64,000 nt of DNA, taken from positions 14,351-78,350 of the forward strand of contig CAZOXM010000007.1 of the NCBI GenBank assembly GCA_964583825.1, written 5' to 3'. The notes beneath the pieces were generated by a model, which had not been told where the DNA came from, did not search any database, and worked only from the letters and a program-made list of their open reading frames with translations. Source of the DNA: GCA-1730015 sp964583825. GTDB lineage: Bacteria; Pseudomonadota; Gammaproteobacteria; Granulosicoccales; Granulosicoccaceae. This document shows positions 1-8,991 of this stretch, in pieces (position 1 is the stretch's first letter; every line of letters begins with the position of its first letter). A program made the translations under genes and the position numbers.

Positions 1-648
1 TTGTATGTCGCTGGTGAAGATGCCGGTGGTGCGCATGGTTCCAATCGGCTGGGTGGCAACGGCGTGGCTAATTCCACGGTGTATGGTGGCATTGCCGGTG
101 AAGTGATGGCAGCGGATATTGCGGGTGTAACTGCGTGGCGCGAGCCGGACCGCGACGTGCTGCAGCGTGAATATGAACGTGCCACCGCCGCATTTAAAAG
201 TGATTATTCCAACGACACATCGGTGGCATCGCTTCGCAACCGGCTGCAGGAAATCATGTGGGACGGTGTCGGTGTGCTGCGAACAGCCGATGGGATGCGT
301 GCTGCGCTTTGTGAACTAAATGAGCTTAAGCATGATTTATCCCGCACGGGTGTGGCAGATGATAATCGCGCCTTTAACCTGACCTGGCACGACTGGCTCA
401 ACATGCAGTCATTGTGTGAGATTTCAGAGGTGATCACCCGGGCGGGGCTTGCGCGGGAAAATTCCCGGGGTGCACACTACCGTGAAGATTTTCCGGAGGC
501 GGGTGATCTCGAGGCATCGTACTTTACCGTCGCCCGGCAACAGGCAGGCGAAGTCAGCGTTGAGCGGCAGCCGGTCAAATTCAGCATCGTGCGTCCGGGT
601 GAAACGCTTTTGCCGGAAGGCGAACCTGCAACACTGGTGGGATCATGA
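1..648 (+). CDS. Succinate dehydrogenase/fumarate reductase-like flavoprotein, C-terminal part
   Basis: The reading frame is open from the first base, so the N-terminal FAD-binding half lies outside the window. The visible 215 residues begin with the FAD-contacting block GANRLGGN-like (here GSNRLGGNGVANS) of the SdhA/FrdA/AprA family. The rest is the helical C-terminal domain of that family. Enzymes of this type oxidise or reduce C-C bonds of dicarboxylates with FAD. The stop overlaps the start of the next gene (ATGA), so it is translationally coupled to a class I fumarase-type hydro-lyase. The neighbours are not SdhB/C/D, so a soluble, pathway-specific dehydrogenase is more likely than respiratory complex II. 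The substrate cannot be read from the sequence. Confidence 0.8.
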   Translation: MYVAGEDAGGAHGSNRLGGNGVANSTVYGGIAGEVMAADIAGVTAWREPDRDVLQREYERATAAFKSDYSNDTSVASLRNRLQEIMWDGVGVLRTADGMRAALCELNELKHDLSRTGVADDNRAFNLTWHDWLNMQSLCEISEVITRAGLARENSRGAHYREDFPEAGDLEASYFTVARQQAGEVSVERQPVKFSIVRPGETLLPEGEPATLVGS

Positions 649-1619
649 TATCGATAGACGTCATTCAACAAACTGCCGAGACGCTGATGGACAAGGCGGC
701 CATCGAAATACCCGAGGATTATCACAACGGAATTAAAGCCGCCGCTAAAGTTGAAACGGGTAGTCTCTCCGGTTACGTCATCAACGCGATGCTCGATAAC
801 TACGAGGCTGCCAAAGAAGATCGATGCGCCATGTGTGGAGATACCGGTACCCCGCGCTGGTATGTGAAGATGGGCAATGACACGACTATTGAAGGTGGTC
901 CCATCGCACTCGAGGCAGCACTGCGACGAGCCACGGCCAACTCTACCAGGCGAGTACCGTTGCGACCCAACCGGGTGCATCCGCTTTGGCGCACGGATCA
1001 CAACAACAATGTGGGCATCGGTGCACCCGAAATAGAATATGCCTATGAGCCGGGTGGCGAGTGGGTCGACCTCATCACGGTACACAAGGGCGGTTTGTTC
1101 GGTACTGATTATCGTATGTTGTTTCCATCGGATGGCATTGAAGGGATCAAGCGGTTTTATCTCGACACACTGGTTGCCTTTGGTAAGCGGGGGCTGGCCT
1201 GTCAACCGGCTATCATTGGTATTGGACTGGGCGGCTGCAAAGACACCTGTATGGTGTTAGGTAAGCGTGCGGCGTGTCTGCGTGTGGTTGGTTCAAAAAA
1301 CCCCGATCCGAAAATCGCTGAACTCGAGCAGGAATTCAAAGAGTTGGGTAACTCCATCGGTATGGGGGCAATGGGCTTTGTCGGCAAATCCATGGTGGTC
1401 GATTGTCATATCGAAGTCGGTTATTGCCACACTGGCGGTATGCAGATGTCGATGCATGCGTTTTGCCTTTCCTCCCGTCGGGCAGTGGCTCGGGTTTTTG
1501 CCGATGGCAGCGTTGAATACCGGACAGACCCTGAATGGTTTACCGACTACCAGAGGCGCGAAACGGTGGACTGGCAGGTAGGGGCCGGTGCTGCTGCTGA
1601 AGAATCCACGGTATTCTGA
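645..1619 (+). CDS. Class I fumarase/tartrate dehydratase-type hydro-lyase, alpha subunit
   Basis: This 324-residue protein matches the N-terminal (alpha) half of class I, iron-sulfur fumarases (TtdA/FumA-N family), which hydrate or dehydrate dicarboxylic acids. Visible family features are the cysteine block CAMCGDTGTP near residue 65, the glycine-rich stretch GIGLGGCKDTC near 190-200, and a late cysteine in VGYCHTGG near 265. These cysteines are the expected ligands of a catalytic [4Fe-4S] cluster. The usual GIGG-TFDKA block is altered to GLGGCKDTC, which suggests a divergent subfamily rather than the housekeeping fumarase. The ATG overlaps the flavoprotein stop, and the beta subunit follows after 2 bases. 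Possible substrates include fumarate, mesaconate, tartrate or a methylated analogue. Confidence 0.85.
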   Translation: MISIDVIQQTAETLMDKAAIEIPEDYHNGIKAAAKVETGSLSGYVINAMLDNYEAAKEDRCAMCGDTGTPRWYVKMGNDTTIEGGPIALEAALRRATANSTRRVPLRPNRVHPLWRTDHNNNVGIGAPEIEYAYEPGGEWVDLITVHKGGLFGTDYRMLFPSDGIEGIKRFYLDTLVAFGKRGLACQPAIIGIGLGGCKDTCMVLGKRAACLRVVGSKNPDPKIAELEQEFKELGNSIGMGAMGFVGKSMVVDCHIEVGYCHTGGMQMSMHAFCLSSRRAVARVFADGSVEYRTDPEWFTDYQRRETVDWQVGAGAAAEESTVF

Positions 1620-1621
1620 AC

Positions 1622-2290
1622 ATGGATATCAGAGAGGTGGAACTCAGTACCACACCGGATAGAGCGTCAATCGAGTCGTTGCGACTCGGAGATATTGTCT
1701 ATCTCAATGGCTTGCTCTATACCGCTCGCGAGGGGGTATACACCAGGGCGCTGGAAGCGCAGGCGAACCTGCCTGTTGAATTGCCGGCTGAGAGTGCGGC
1801 GAACTTCCATTGCTCCCCGGCGGCGACAATACGGGATGACGGATCGTTTGATATGGGCGCTGTTACAGCGACTGCTTCTTTTCGTTTCGCCAAGTGGCTG
1901 CCCGAGTGGATGGAAAAGACTGGCGCCAAGCTTATTATTGGCAAGGGCGGCATGAACTCCGAGGCCTATCGATCTTATTTCGTACCCAACGGTGCGGTGT
2001 ATCTGTCGACGGTAGGCTACGGTACCGGAGCACTGCTCGGGCGCGGTATAGAAAAGGTTGAGGCGGTCTATTGGGAGCAGGAACTCGGGCTCGCTCAGGC
2101 GATGTGGGTCATCCGCTGTCGGCGCATGGGGCCGTTCATCGTCGCGTCAGATCTCGATGGCAACTGCCTGTTCGAGAGGGAAAATGCGAAGATTGCAAAG
2201 AACCTTGAGCGGGTTTATGAGGGTACCCGTCCAGCGGTGCTGAAGCGATTCGGGGAAACCGACGACCGGGAAGATGAATTGATTGGCTGA
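1622..2290 (+). CDS. Class I fumarase/tartrate dehydratase-type hydro-lyase, beta subunit
   Basis: This 222-residue protein is the C-terminal (beta) half of the split class I fumarase family (TtdB/FumA-C). The N-terminal motif GDIVYLNGLLYTARE is the family's substrate-binding strand. IIGKGGM near residue 108 and VEAVYWEQELG near 145 are further family blocks. The usual GGPTTS stretch appears here as GAVTATAS, again a sign of a divergent subfamily. With the alpha subunit it should form an oxygen-sensitive iron-sulfur hydro-lyase. Its last eight bases overlap the TTG start of the thiamine-diphosphate enzyme, so all four genes from base 1 form one tightly packed operon. Confidence 0.85.
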   Translation: MDIREVELSTTPDRASIESLRLGDIVYLNGLLYTAREGVYTRALEAQANLPVELPAESAANFHCSPAATIRDDGSFDMGAVTATASFRFAKWLPEWMEKTGAKLIIGKGGMNSEAYRSYFVPNGAVYLSTVGYGTGALLGRGIEKVEAVYWEQELGLAQAMWVIRCRRMGPFIVASDLDGNCLFERENAKIAKNLERVYEGTRPAVLKRFGETDDREDELIG

Positions 2291-3866
2291 CAAGTCCCGA
2301 GGTGCGGATGTGGTGGTTGGCGCACTGGCTGAGGCCGGTGTAGACACTCTTTTTGCGTTGTCGGGCAATCAGATTATGTCGCTGTTCGACGCCTGTCTTG
2401 ATGCAAATATCGATATCGTGCATGCCCGCCACGAAGCTGCTGTCGTGCACATGGCTGAAGCCTATGCGCAGATCAGCGGGCGGATCGGTATAGCGCTGGT
2501 TACTGCGGGCGCCGGTGTCGGCAATGCTATCGGTGCGCTGTACGGTGCGGCCGAGTCGAACACCCCTGTGCTCCTTCTAAGCGGTGACTCACCAGTGACG
2601 CAGGATGGAAAGGGCGCTTTCCAGGAACTCGATCAGGTGTCGATCACCTCGGTGGTCACGCGCTGGTCGTACCGGGTCATCAGCGGTGAGTCGTTGTTGC
2701 ATGATTTGTCGAAGGCTTTTCAGTTGGCACAATCGCCGTATCCGGGACCGGTGCACCTTGCGATACCGGCAGATGTGCTGATGCAGCCATGTGGTCGCAG
2801 CGAAGCGAATCCTGACGTGCAGCGGATCGATGCCGGGCTGCCTGATGTCGGTGCTTTAGTCGCTGCGCTGACAGATGCAAAAAACGGATTGATACTCACC
2901 GGTCCGTCGTTGAATACAACCAGGCAACCGGCACTGTGTCATCAGCTACAGGAGGTGTTTGATCTTCCTGTGATTAATCTCGAAAGTCCACGCGGATTGA
3001 ATGACCCTTCGCTTGGGAATTTCAAATCACTGCTGGCGCGCGCGGATGTGGTGGTCAGTCTCGGCAAGCGAATAGATTTCAGCGTGCGGTTTGGCATTGA
3101 CTTCACCGCGAAGTGGTACGGCGTGTTCGCGACGCAGGCGCTTGCTGAGCAGGCTGCACTGAACCTGCAGGGAAAGCTCGCGCGTGCAGTGGTTGCCGAT
3201 CCGCTAGCCGTTGCCACGCAGTTGGTGCATGCCGCGACACCACAGCAACGGCCGGGTCAGTGGCGCGAGCAGCTGCAACAGGCAACGCGTGCGCGTCAGC
3301 AAGATGAGGCTGATTCAGATCTCTCACCAGTCAGCGTGCTGTCTGAGGTGCAGCGGGCTATTGTTCGGTGTGGCCATGCCATACTCGTCTGTGATGGAGG
3401 AGAATTCGGTCAATGGGCGCAGGCTTGCCTGTCGGTGAATACCCGAGTGATCAACGGATTGTCCGGGTCAATCGGTGGTGGTATTGGCTATGCCATTGGT
3501 GCTGCTCGCGCGGCACCGGATGCCACGGTTTTTATTCTCAGCGGCGACGGGTCGATCGGGTTCCATCTCGCGGAAATTGAAACGGCAGTGCGCAGCCACG
3601 CATCGATTGTCATTATTGTGGGCAACGATTCGCGATGGAATGCTGAGCATCAGCTGCAGATCAGGGAGTTTGGTGAAGATCGCCTGACGAGCTGTGAACT
3701 TGGTGAGGTGAACTACGGTGCTGTTTGCGGTGCGCTCGGCGGCCGTGGTGAGAAAGTGAAATCAACTCATGAACTGCAACAGGCGCTCGCCAGTCTGCCG
3801 CGACGCGGAGTGACCTGCATTGATATAGACCTCGACGGCCTCGTCGCTCCAAACTTTCCCGATTAG
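2283..3866 (+). CDS. Thiamine-diphosphate-dependent enzyme, acetolactate synthase-like
   Basis: This 527-residue protein has the three-domain layout of the acetolactate synthase/benzoylformate decarboxylase superfamily. The N-terminal pyrimidine-binding domain has the conserved glutamate at about residue 51 (ARHEAAVVHMA). A central domain follows. The C-terminal pyrophosphate-binding domain has GDGS at about 421 and VGND about 28 residues later, which is the Mg-thiamine-diphosphate motif. It lacks a regulatory-subunit gene beside it, so true acetolactate synthase activity is unlikely. A 2-oxoacid decarboxylase or carboligase fits the operon better. The start is TTG, overlapping the previous gene by eight bases. 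No recognisable gene lies in the 289 bases after it. Confidence 0.85.
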   Translation: MADKSRGADVVVGALAEAGVDTLFALSGNQIMSLFDACLDANIDIVHARHEAAVVHMAEAYAQISGRIGIALVTAGAGVGNAIGALYGAAESNTPVLLLSGDSPVTQDGKGAFQELDQVSITSVVTRWSYRVISGESLLHDLSKAFQLAQSPYPGPVHLAIPADVLMQPCGRSEANPDVQRIDAGLPDVGALVAALTDAKNGLILTGPSLNTTRQPALCHQLQEVFDLPVINLESPRGLNDPSLGNFKSLLARADVVVSLGKRIDFSVRFGIDFTAKWYGVFATQALAEQAALNLQGKLARAVVADPLAVATQLVHAATPQQRPGQWREQLQQATRARQQDEADSDLSPVSVLSEVQRAIVRCGHAILVCDGGEFGQWAQACLSVNTRVINGLSGSIGGGIGYAIGAARAAPDATVFILSGDGSIGFHLAEIETAVRSHASIVIIVGNDSRWNAEHQLQIREFGEDRLTSCELGEVNYGAVCGALGGRGEKVKSTHELQQALASLPRRGVTCIDIDLDGLVAPNFPD

Positions 3867-4155
3867 GGCCGGTGTGCGCGTGGTTTGAAGGCGATAAATG
3901 CATCCCGGATAGTTCCTCTTAGAGAAGGCAGCGGTTTTTCGTCCTGATGCAGTCTGTTGGTCTGATTGCCCGGGCTGCGTCGTGTATCTGCGCGGCCAAT
4001 CCACAAGTGGCTACTGATCCTCAAAAAGCCAGGTAACCGCCGACCGAAACCATGGGATTTGAGTTGTTGTTCAATCCTGCGGGTGCTTCGCTGTGGAATA
4101 ATGGTAAGAATGCATTTGAACATCTCGAAGGGATTCGACTCAGAGGAGTGAACAT

Positions 4156-7100
4156 GTGGGCCATCGCAAGATTGGTATAGCGCTTTTAATTTCAACCGTG
4201 AGTAGCCTGGCAAACGCTGCTCCCGTACTAAATAATGATACGGCATCGGTGCCTGAAGGCGGTTCTGTCACTGTCGATGTGCTGTCCAACGACGTCGCGA
4301 CCAACGGCGCCATCGTGCCCGCAACGGTCGATGTCTTTCAACCGGATCCAGCGCGCTATCTTCCAGAGAATGGATACCTCTCGATAGACGGGCAGGGTCG
4401 AATAACCTACTACCACTACGGTGGCCCGACGGTATCCGATGAGGTCTATTACATCGTTGCCGACAGCAATGGGGTATACGGGGAGCCGGCCTCTATTGCG
4501 ATTACTATCGGTGATGGTCAGTCAAACGCGGTGCCGGTGGCGAATGGTGATTCCCGGAGCCTGAGTCGAGGTGCCTCGGTTCAGATTGCGGTGTTGGATA
4601 ACGACAGTGATTCCGATGGAACGCTGCTCGCATCCACGCTGACTCTGGTTCGCACACCGGTGAATGGAACAGCGACGGTCGGTGCTAACGGTGTAATCAC
4701 CTATGCGCACGACGGCTCGCAAAGCAGCAGTGATTCTTTTGAATACACCGTTGAAGATAACCTTGGTGCGATATCGAACCGCGCGATTGTCAGCCTCAGT
4801 ATCGAATCTGATCAGCCGAACAACGCGCCACTGGCACGGAATGACTCATCGACCGTGCAACGCGGTGCAGAGACGGCTATTCAGGTACTCGCCAACGATG
4901 CGGATTCAGACGGTTCGCTGGTGGCGTCAACTGTTCAAATCAACGACGACCCGGATCATGGCACCCTGCTGATCTCGGGCAACGGCACGATCACTTATCG
5001 CCATGACGGCAATGCCAGCACGTCGGATTCGTTTTCCTATACTGTTCGGGACAACGATGGAGCGACGTCGAATGCAGCTCAAGTCGCTATCACAATACAG
5101 CAGACAACAGCCGACAGTGTCGTTCTGGTTGACGATACGGCGCTGGTTACAGCGGCAGGTGGCTCGGTTACAGTCAATGTGCTGGCCAACGATCAGCCAG
5201 CAGTTGGGACAATGACCCCGGCCACCGTCGACATATTTCAGCCTGAACCGGGCACGTACTTTCCTGAGCATGGCTATTTGTCGATTGATGCTGCCGGACG
5301 CATTTCCTACGTGCACTATGGCGGACCCACCACATCCGATATATTTTATTATGTTGCCGCCGACGATAGTTCAGAGCTGGGCGAGCCGGCAGCGGTTCGG
5401 ATAACGATTGGAGCAGTTTCGTCAAATAACGCACCTCTGGCACGTAATGATACCGCCACGCTCGCCACCGGTGCTTCAGTCACGATTGATGTGCTGGGCA
5501 ACGATTCCGACTCGGACGGTGTGCTGGTGCCGGGCTCTGTTACTGCCAGCGAGCCAGGTAACGGCCAGGTATCAGTGGCGAACAACGGCCAGGTGACTTA
5601 CACGCATAATGGCAATGCATCTGCTGCTGACAGCTTTACTTACACGGTAGCAGACGACGACGGTGCGATCTCCAACACAGCGTCTGTCAGCCTGACGATT
5701 GTCAGTGACGCAGAAGAAATTGCGCCGGTAGCCAATGCGGATTCGGTTACCCTGATTAGCGGCGGCGAATTGAGCTTTTCACTGATTGAGAACGACACAG
5801 ACGCCGATGGCTCGATTGATCCTGCAAGTATTGTTATCGTCAGTCAGCCTCAGTCTGCCAGTGCATTCTCTGTGGAAGAAAACGGTAGTGTCTTTTATCG
5901 ACACAATGGTGGCTCAGATACTGATTCGTTTCGTTACACCGTGCAGGATAGCGATGGAAACCGGTCCAACGCTGCGACAGTCAGCATCACACTGACACCC
6001 GTTGTTGAAGCGGGAACAGTCAGCGCTTTTCATCGTAGCGGTCAGACGTTTTTAACCTGGGAAGAGACCGGGCCAAACGACGGTTATCACGTTTACCGTC
6101 ATAGTCAGCCAATTACTGCACAGAATCTTAACGTTGCGGAGAAACTAACCCGCAAGTGGGGTGCGCTCGGCAGTGATACATCGATCAACCAGTATGGCGG
6201 ACCCAGCGTTCCACAAAACTATGTGATTTCGGATCTCGGTACGCCCTTGTCGAATAGCACCGGATTGTTCGTTTATACCAAACAGCCCGGTGATTCCAGC
6301 ACCGCTTACTATGCAGTCACACCGGTGCGCGACGGCAATGAAATGACAGGCACAGTCCTTTCAAGTCGCAGCGCCGTGAATGAGTCCGTCGGCACACCGC
6401 GTGATGTGCTGACCGTTTCCGTTAATCAGGGGAAAGGCCGGATCTACACCCAGTACATGGATTACGCGAACTGGAACCCAACGTTTAATGGCTACGCCTA
6501 CAACTATACCGTCGCGCTGCCATCGTCCTACAACAGTTCGCAGAGTTACCCGTTAATGGTTGAGCTGCACGCCTACTATGAAGTGTATAAGTCGATCCCG
6601 CAGTCTGAATACGATTGGCAGGTCATTACGTTGCTGCCGCATGATCCGGGGCCGGCTCTGGGTGCCTTGCACTCCTGGTGGTATGGCTATGCACGTGATC
6701 ACAACTATGCTGCTCAGGGCTCTACACCAACCAGTGGTGCGATAGAGAATTTTACAGAGCAGCGAGTAATGCGCGCCGTTGCTGCGCTGATTGACGACAC
6801 AGCATTCAATGTAGATACCAATAAAATTCATGCTTATGGCAACTCGATGGGGGCTTCGGGTGTGCTGGCGTTGGGCATGCGATACGGCAATGTATTTTCA
6901 GGTGTCTATGCCAATCAGCCGATGACCGATTATCAAAGTAATCCGCTTTTTCAGGGCGAGCTGGTGCAGACCTGGGGATCAAAATCGAGCAACCTGCCGG
7001 TGGTCAATGACGGCCCGTTCAGTGAAGGTATTCAACTGTACGGCCTGAACGGTGTTAGTCCCGTGGGTGTCTGGGACTGGATGGATCATCATCAACAACT

Positions 7101-7767
7101 GGTTGAGAGACGGGGTGATACCTTTGCATACCTGATGACCTTTCATGGCAAGCAGGACACGATCATCGACTGGGCCACCCAGGGCAGACCCACCGTGCGC
7201 GCACTGACCGAAGCCACTGCGGGGTTTGCCGCGGTACATGGCGGCACCGCCGGACATACCTGGGTTGGATTCAGTTCAGTGAATGTCAGTCTGTTCGGTT
7301 TCGGGTACGGGGACGACTTTGGCTGGAAGTATCCTTTGAACCTGAGCTTTCCGTCGATAACCAACGCCAGTGGCTCAGGCCCGATCGATCCTGCGAACAG
7401 CGGCGATGACCGCTATAACATGGATATCGAATGGGCCACGCCGCACACGGCATTTTCACAAACCATTGTCGATCTGATTCAGCGTTATGAAATTACTTTG
7501 AAGTCCACATCAGCGAATCAGACTGCTGACATCACACCACGCCGAACCCAACAGTTCGATCCGAACCCCGGTCAGGTTTGTAACTGGACGGCCACTGATA
7601 ACAACAACGGTCAGCAGATCGCCAGCCGCTCAGCCACCACCGATATTGATTCGTTGCTGACTGCCACGGCAGTGCCGATTCGCACCGGTGCCGGTACGCG
7701 CTTATCGATTAACTGTTCTCAGGCGGAGTTGGATGAGGCACCATTGCTTGCAGATCCCGCACAGTAA
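4156..7767 (+). CDS. Exported protein with six cadherin-like repeats and C-terminal esterase domain
   Basis: This 1203-residue protein starts with a Sec signal peptide (about residues 1-22, ending ANA). Six tandem immunoglobulin/cadherin-like repeats follow, beginning near 22, 124, 221, 319, 423 and 521. Each has the pattern V(D/N)VLxND, DSFxYTVxD and SNxAxV. Repeats 1 and 4 form a distinct subtype. A fibronectin-like linker (about 620-740) leads to an alpha/beta-hydrolase domain with the nucleophile elbow GNSMGAS (Ser897), as in secreted esterases. The GTG start is chosen because GAGGAG lies eight bases upstream, and the overlapping ATG two bases earlier hits a stop after eight codons. Secretion and polymer or surface binding are inferred; the substrate is unknown. 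Confidence 0.85.
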   Translation: MGHRKIGIALLISTVSSLANAAPVLNNDTASVPEGGSVTVDVLSNDVATNGAIVPATVDVFQPDPARYLPENGYLSIDGQGRITYYHYGGPTVSDEVYYIVADSNGVYGEPASIAITIGDGQSNAVPVANGDSRSLSRGASVQIAVLDNDSDSDGTLLASTLTLVRTPVNGTATVGANGVITYAHDGSQSSSDSFEYTVEDNLGAISNRAIVSLSIESDQPNNAPLARNDSSTVQRGAETAIQVLANDADSDGSLVASTVQINDDPDHGTLLISGNGTITYRHDGNASTSDSFSYTVRDNDGATSNAAQVAITIQQTTADSVVLVDDTALVTAAGGSVTVNVLANDQPAVGTMTPATVDIFQPEPGTYFPEHGYLSIDAAGRISYVHYGGPTTSDIFYYVAADDSSELGEPAAVRITIGAVSSNNAPLARNDTATLATGASVTIDVLGNDSDSDGVLVPGSVTASEPGNGQVSVANNGQVTYTHNGNASAADSFTYTVADDDGAISNTASVSLTIVSDAEEIAPVANADSVTLISGGELSFSLIENDTDADGSIDPASIVIVSQPQSASAFSVEENGSVFYRHNGGSDTDSFRYTVQDSDGNRSNAATVSITLTPVVEAGTVSAFHRSGQTFLTWEETGPNDGYHVYRHSQPITAQNLNVAEKLTRKWGALGSDTSINQYGGPSVPQNYVISDLGTPLSNSTGLFVYTKQPGDSSTAYYAVTPVRDGNEMTGTVLSSRSAVNESVGTPRDVLTVSVNQGKGRIYTQYMDYANWNPTFNGYAYNYTVALPSSYNSSQSYPLMVELHAYYEVYKSIPQSEYDWQVITLLPHDPGPALGALHSWWYGYARDHNYAAQGSTPTSGAIENFTEQRVMRAVAALIDDTAFNVDTNKIHAYGNSMGASGVLALGMRYGNVFSGVYANQPMTDYQSNPLFQGELVQTWGSKSSNLPVVNDGPFSEGIQLYGLNGVSPVGVWDWMDHHQQLVERRGDTFAYLMTFHGKQDTIIDWATQGRPTVRALTEATAGFAAVHGGTAGHTWVGFSSVNVSLFGFGYGDDFGWKYPLNLSFPSITNASGSGPIDPANSGDDRYNMDIEWATPHTAFSQTIVDLIQRYEITLKSTSANQTADITPRRTQQFDPNPGQVCNWTATDNNNGQQIASRSATTDIDSLLTATAVPIRTGAGTRLSINCSQAELDEAPLLADPAQ

Positions 7768-7785
7768 ACGCTGCGGGTAAGTGCT

Positions 7786-8763
7786 TTAGGCAGCCGGCCA
7801 GGGCAGGGTGAGTTGGTTATAGGTTTTGTGATCAATGTTACTGCCACATAGAATCAGCGCTACCTGCCTGCCGGCGAGTGTGTCTCTCAGCGGGTAGGTC
7901 AGCGCGGCCATCGCCGCCGCACAGGCCGGTTCTACGGCGAGCTGAAGATCGGTAAACATCAGTCGCATGGTCTCAATGAGCTGCGCGTCTGTGACCTGTA
8001 CCAGCTGGTCGACGTGGTCGGTAACGAGCTGATATGACATAGGCATGTGCAGTGGTGCACCGAGGCTGTCGGCAATGGTATTGACACTGACGCGGGCCAG
8101 CGGCCTGCCATTTTTGAGACTGTCCGACATGCCCTGAGCACCGGTGGGCTCAACGCCGTACACCGCGCAGTCCGGTTTGAGTTGTTTTACCGCAGCGGCG
8201 ATGCCGGCAATCAATCCGCCGCCACCGACCGGCACAATAACCGCTTCGATGTCGGGCTGATCATGCAGCAGCTCCAGTGCGACGGTCGCCGTACCCTCAA
8301 AGGTGGGAATGCCCTCAAACGGATGGACCATTGTCCTGCCCTCGTTTGCTTTCAACTGTTCGACAATGTCGATTAACTCGGCAATGGTGCGTCCAAATAC
8401 GATTTCCGCCCCCAGTGCTTTGCAGCACTCGACACGATAGGGATTGGCCGTTTCAGGCATGACCACCTTGGCGCTGGTGCCCGCGCTGCGCGCAGCATAG
8501 GCCGCCGCGATCGCATGATTGCCGGCGGAAAACGCGGTAATGCCCAGTTGCCGCTGCTGCTCATTGAGTTGCATCACGGTGTTGAGCGCGCCCCGCGCTT
8601 TGAAGCTGCCGGTTTTCTGCAGCAGCTCCATCTTCAGCATCACCCGGGTGTCGCGAAAGCGCTCACCGCCGGTGATCCCGTAGTACGGCAGCGTGGGCGT
8701 TCTTACCACATGCGTGCCGATTCTGTCGGCGGCAGCTTTGATCGAGTCGAGGGAGAGAGTCAT
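7786..8763 (-). CDS. Threonine/serine dehydratase-like PLP enzyme
   Basis: This 325-residue fold-type II pyridoxal-phosphate enzyme has the Schiff-base lysine in GSFKARGA (Lys55), SAGNHAIA at about 80-87 and the phosphate-binding glycine loop PVGGGGLIAG at about 178-187. These features define the threonine/serine dehydratase and serine racemase group. There is no ACT regulatory domain, so it is a catabolic or racemase-like member rather than biosynthetic IlvA. It converges with the large exported protein (18 bases between the stops) and is divergent from carA. Substrate choice among threonine, serine and hydroxyaspartate cannot be settled from the sequence. Confidence 0.85.
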   Translation of the reverse strand: MTLSLDSIKAAADRIGTHVVRTPTLPYYGITGGERFRDTRVMLKMELLQKTGSFKARGALNTVMQLNEQQRQLGITAFSAGNHAIAAAYAARSAGTSAKVVMPETANPYRVECCKALGAEIVFGRTIAELIDIVEQLKANEGRTMVHPFEGIPTFEGTATVALELLHDQPDIEAVIVPVGGGGLIAGIAAAVKQLKPDCAVYGVEPTGAQGMSDSLKNGRPLARVSVNTIADSLGAPLHMPMSYQLVTDHVDQLVQVTDAQLIETMRLMFTDLQLAVEPACAAAMAALTYPLRDTLAGRQVALILCGSNIDHKTYNQLTLPWPAA

Positions 8764-8915
8764 TGAGAGAGCTTAGCGCAGTAAGGGGGATCAGTTGCCT
8801 GACCGGCTACGGGCCGGCGCTGGTTTGTAAAACGAATGATACGGGTAGCAGGTCGCTGCCTTATCTTACAATCCAATACGCCGCGGCTGCCGGTTCGCCG
8901 TTCGTGAATGCCTTG

Positions 8916-8945
8916 GTGACACACGACGTTCTTTTTTTGTAAAAT
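8916..8945 (+). promoter_or_regulatory. Candidate sigma-70 promoter for carAB
   Basis: GTGACA (8916-8921) and TAAAAT (8940-8945) are separated by 18 bases and lie about 45 bases upstream of the carA start. The two boxes match the consensus at 5 of 6 positions each. No PyrR or arginine-repressor operator is clear to me. Confidence 0.45.
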
Positions 8946-8991
8946 AGCACAAAGCATCCGCTTTACCTTTTCCCACTACAGAGAACAGCCA

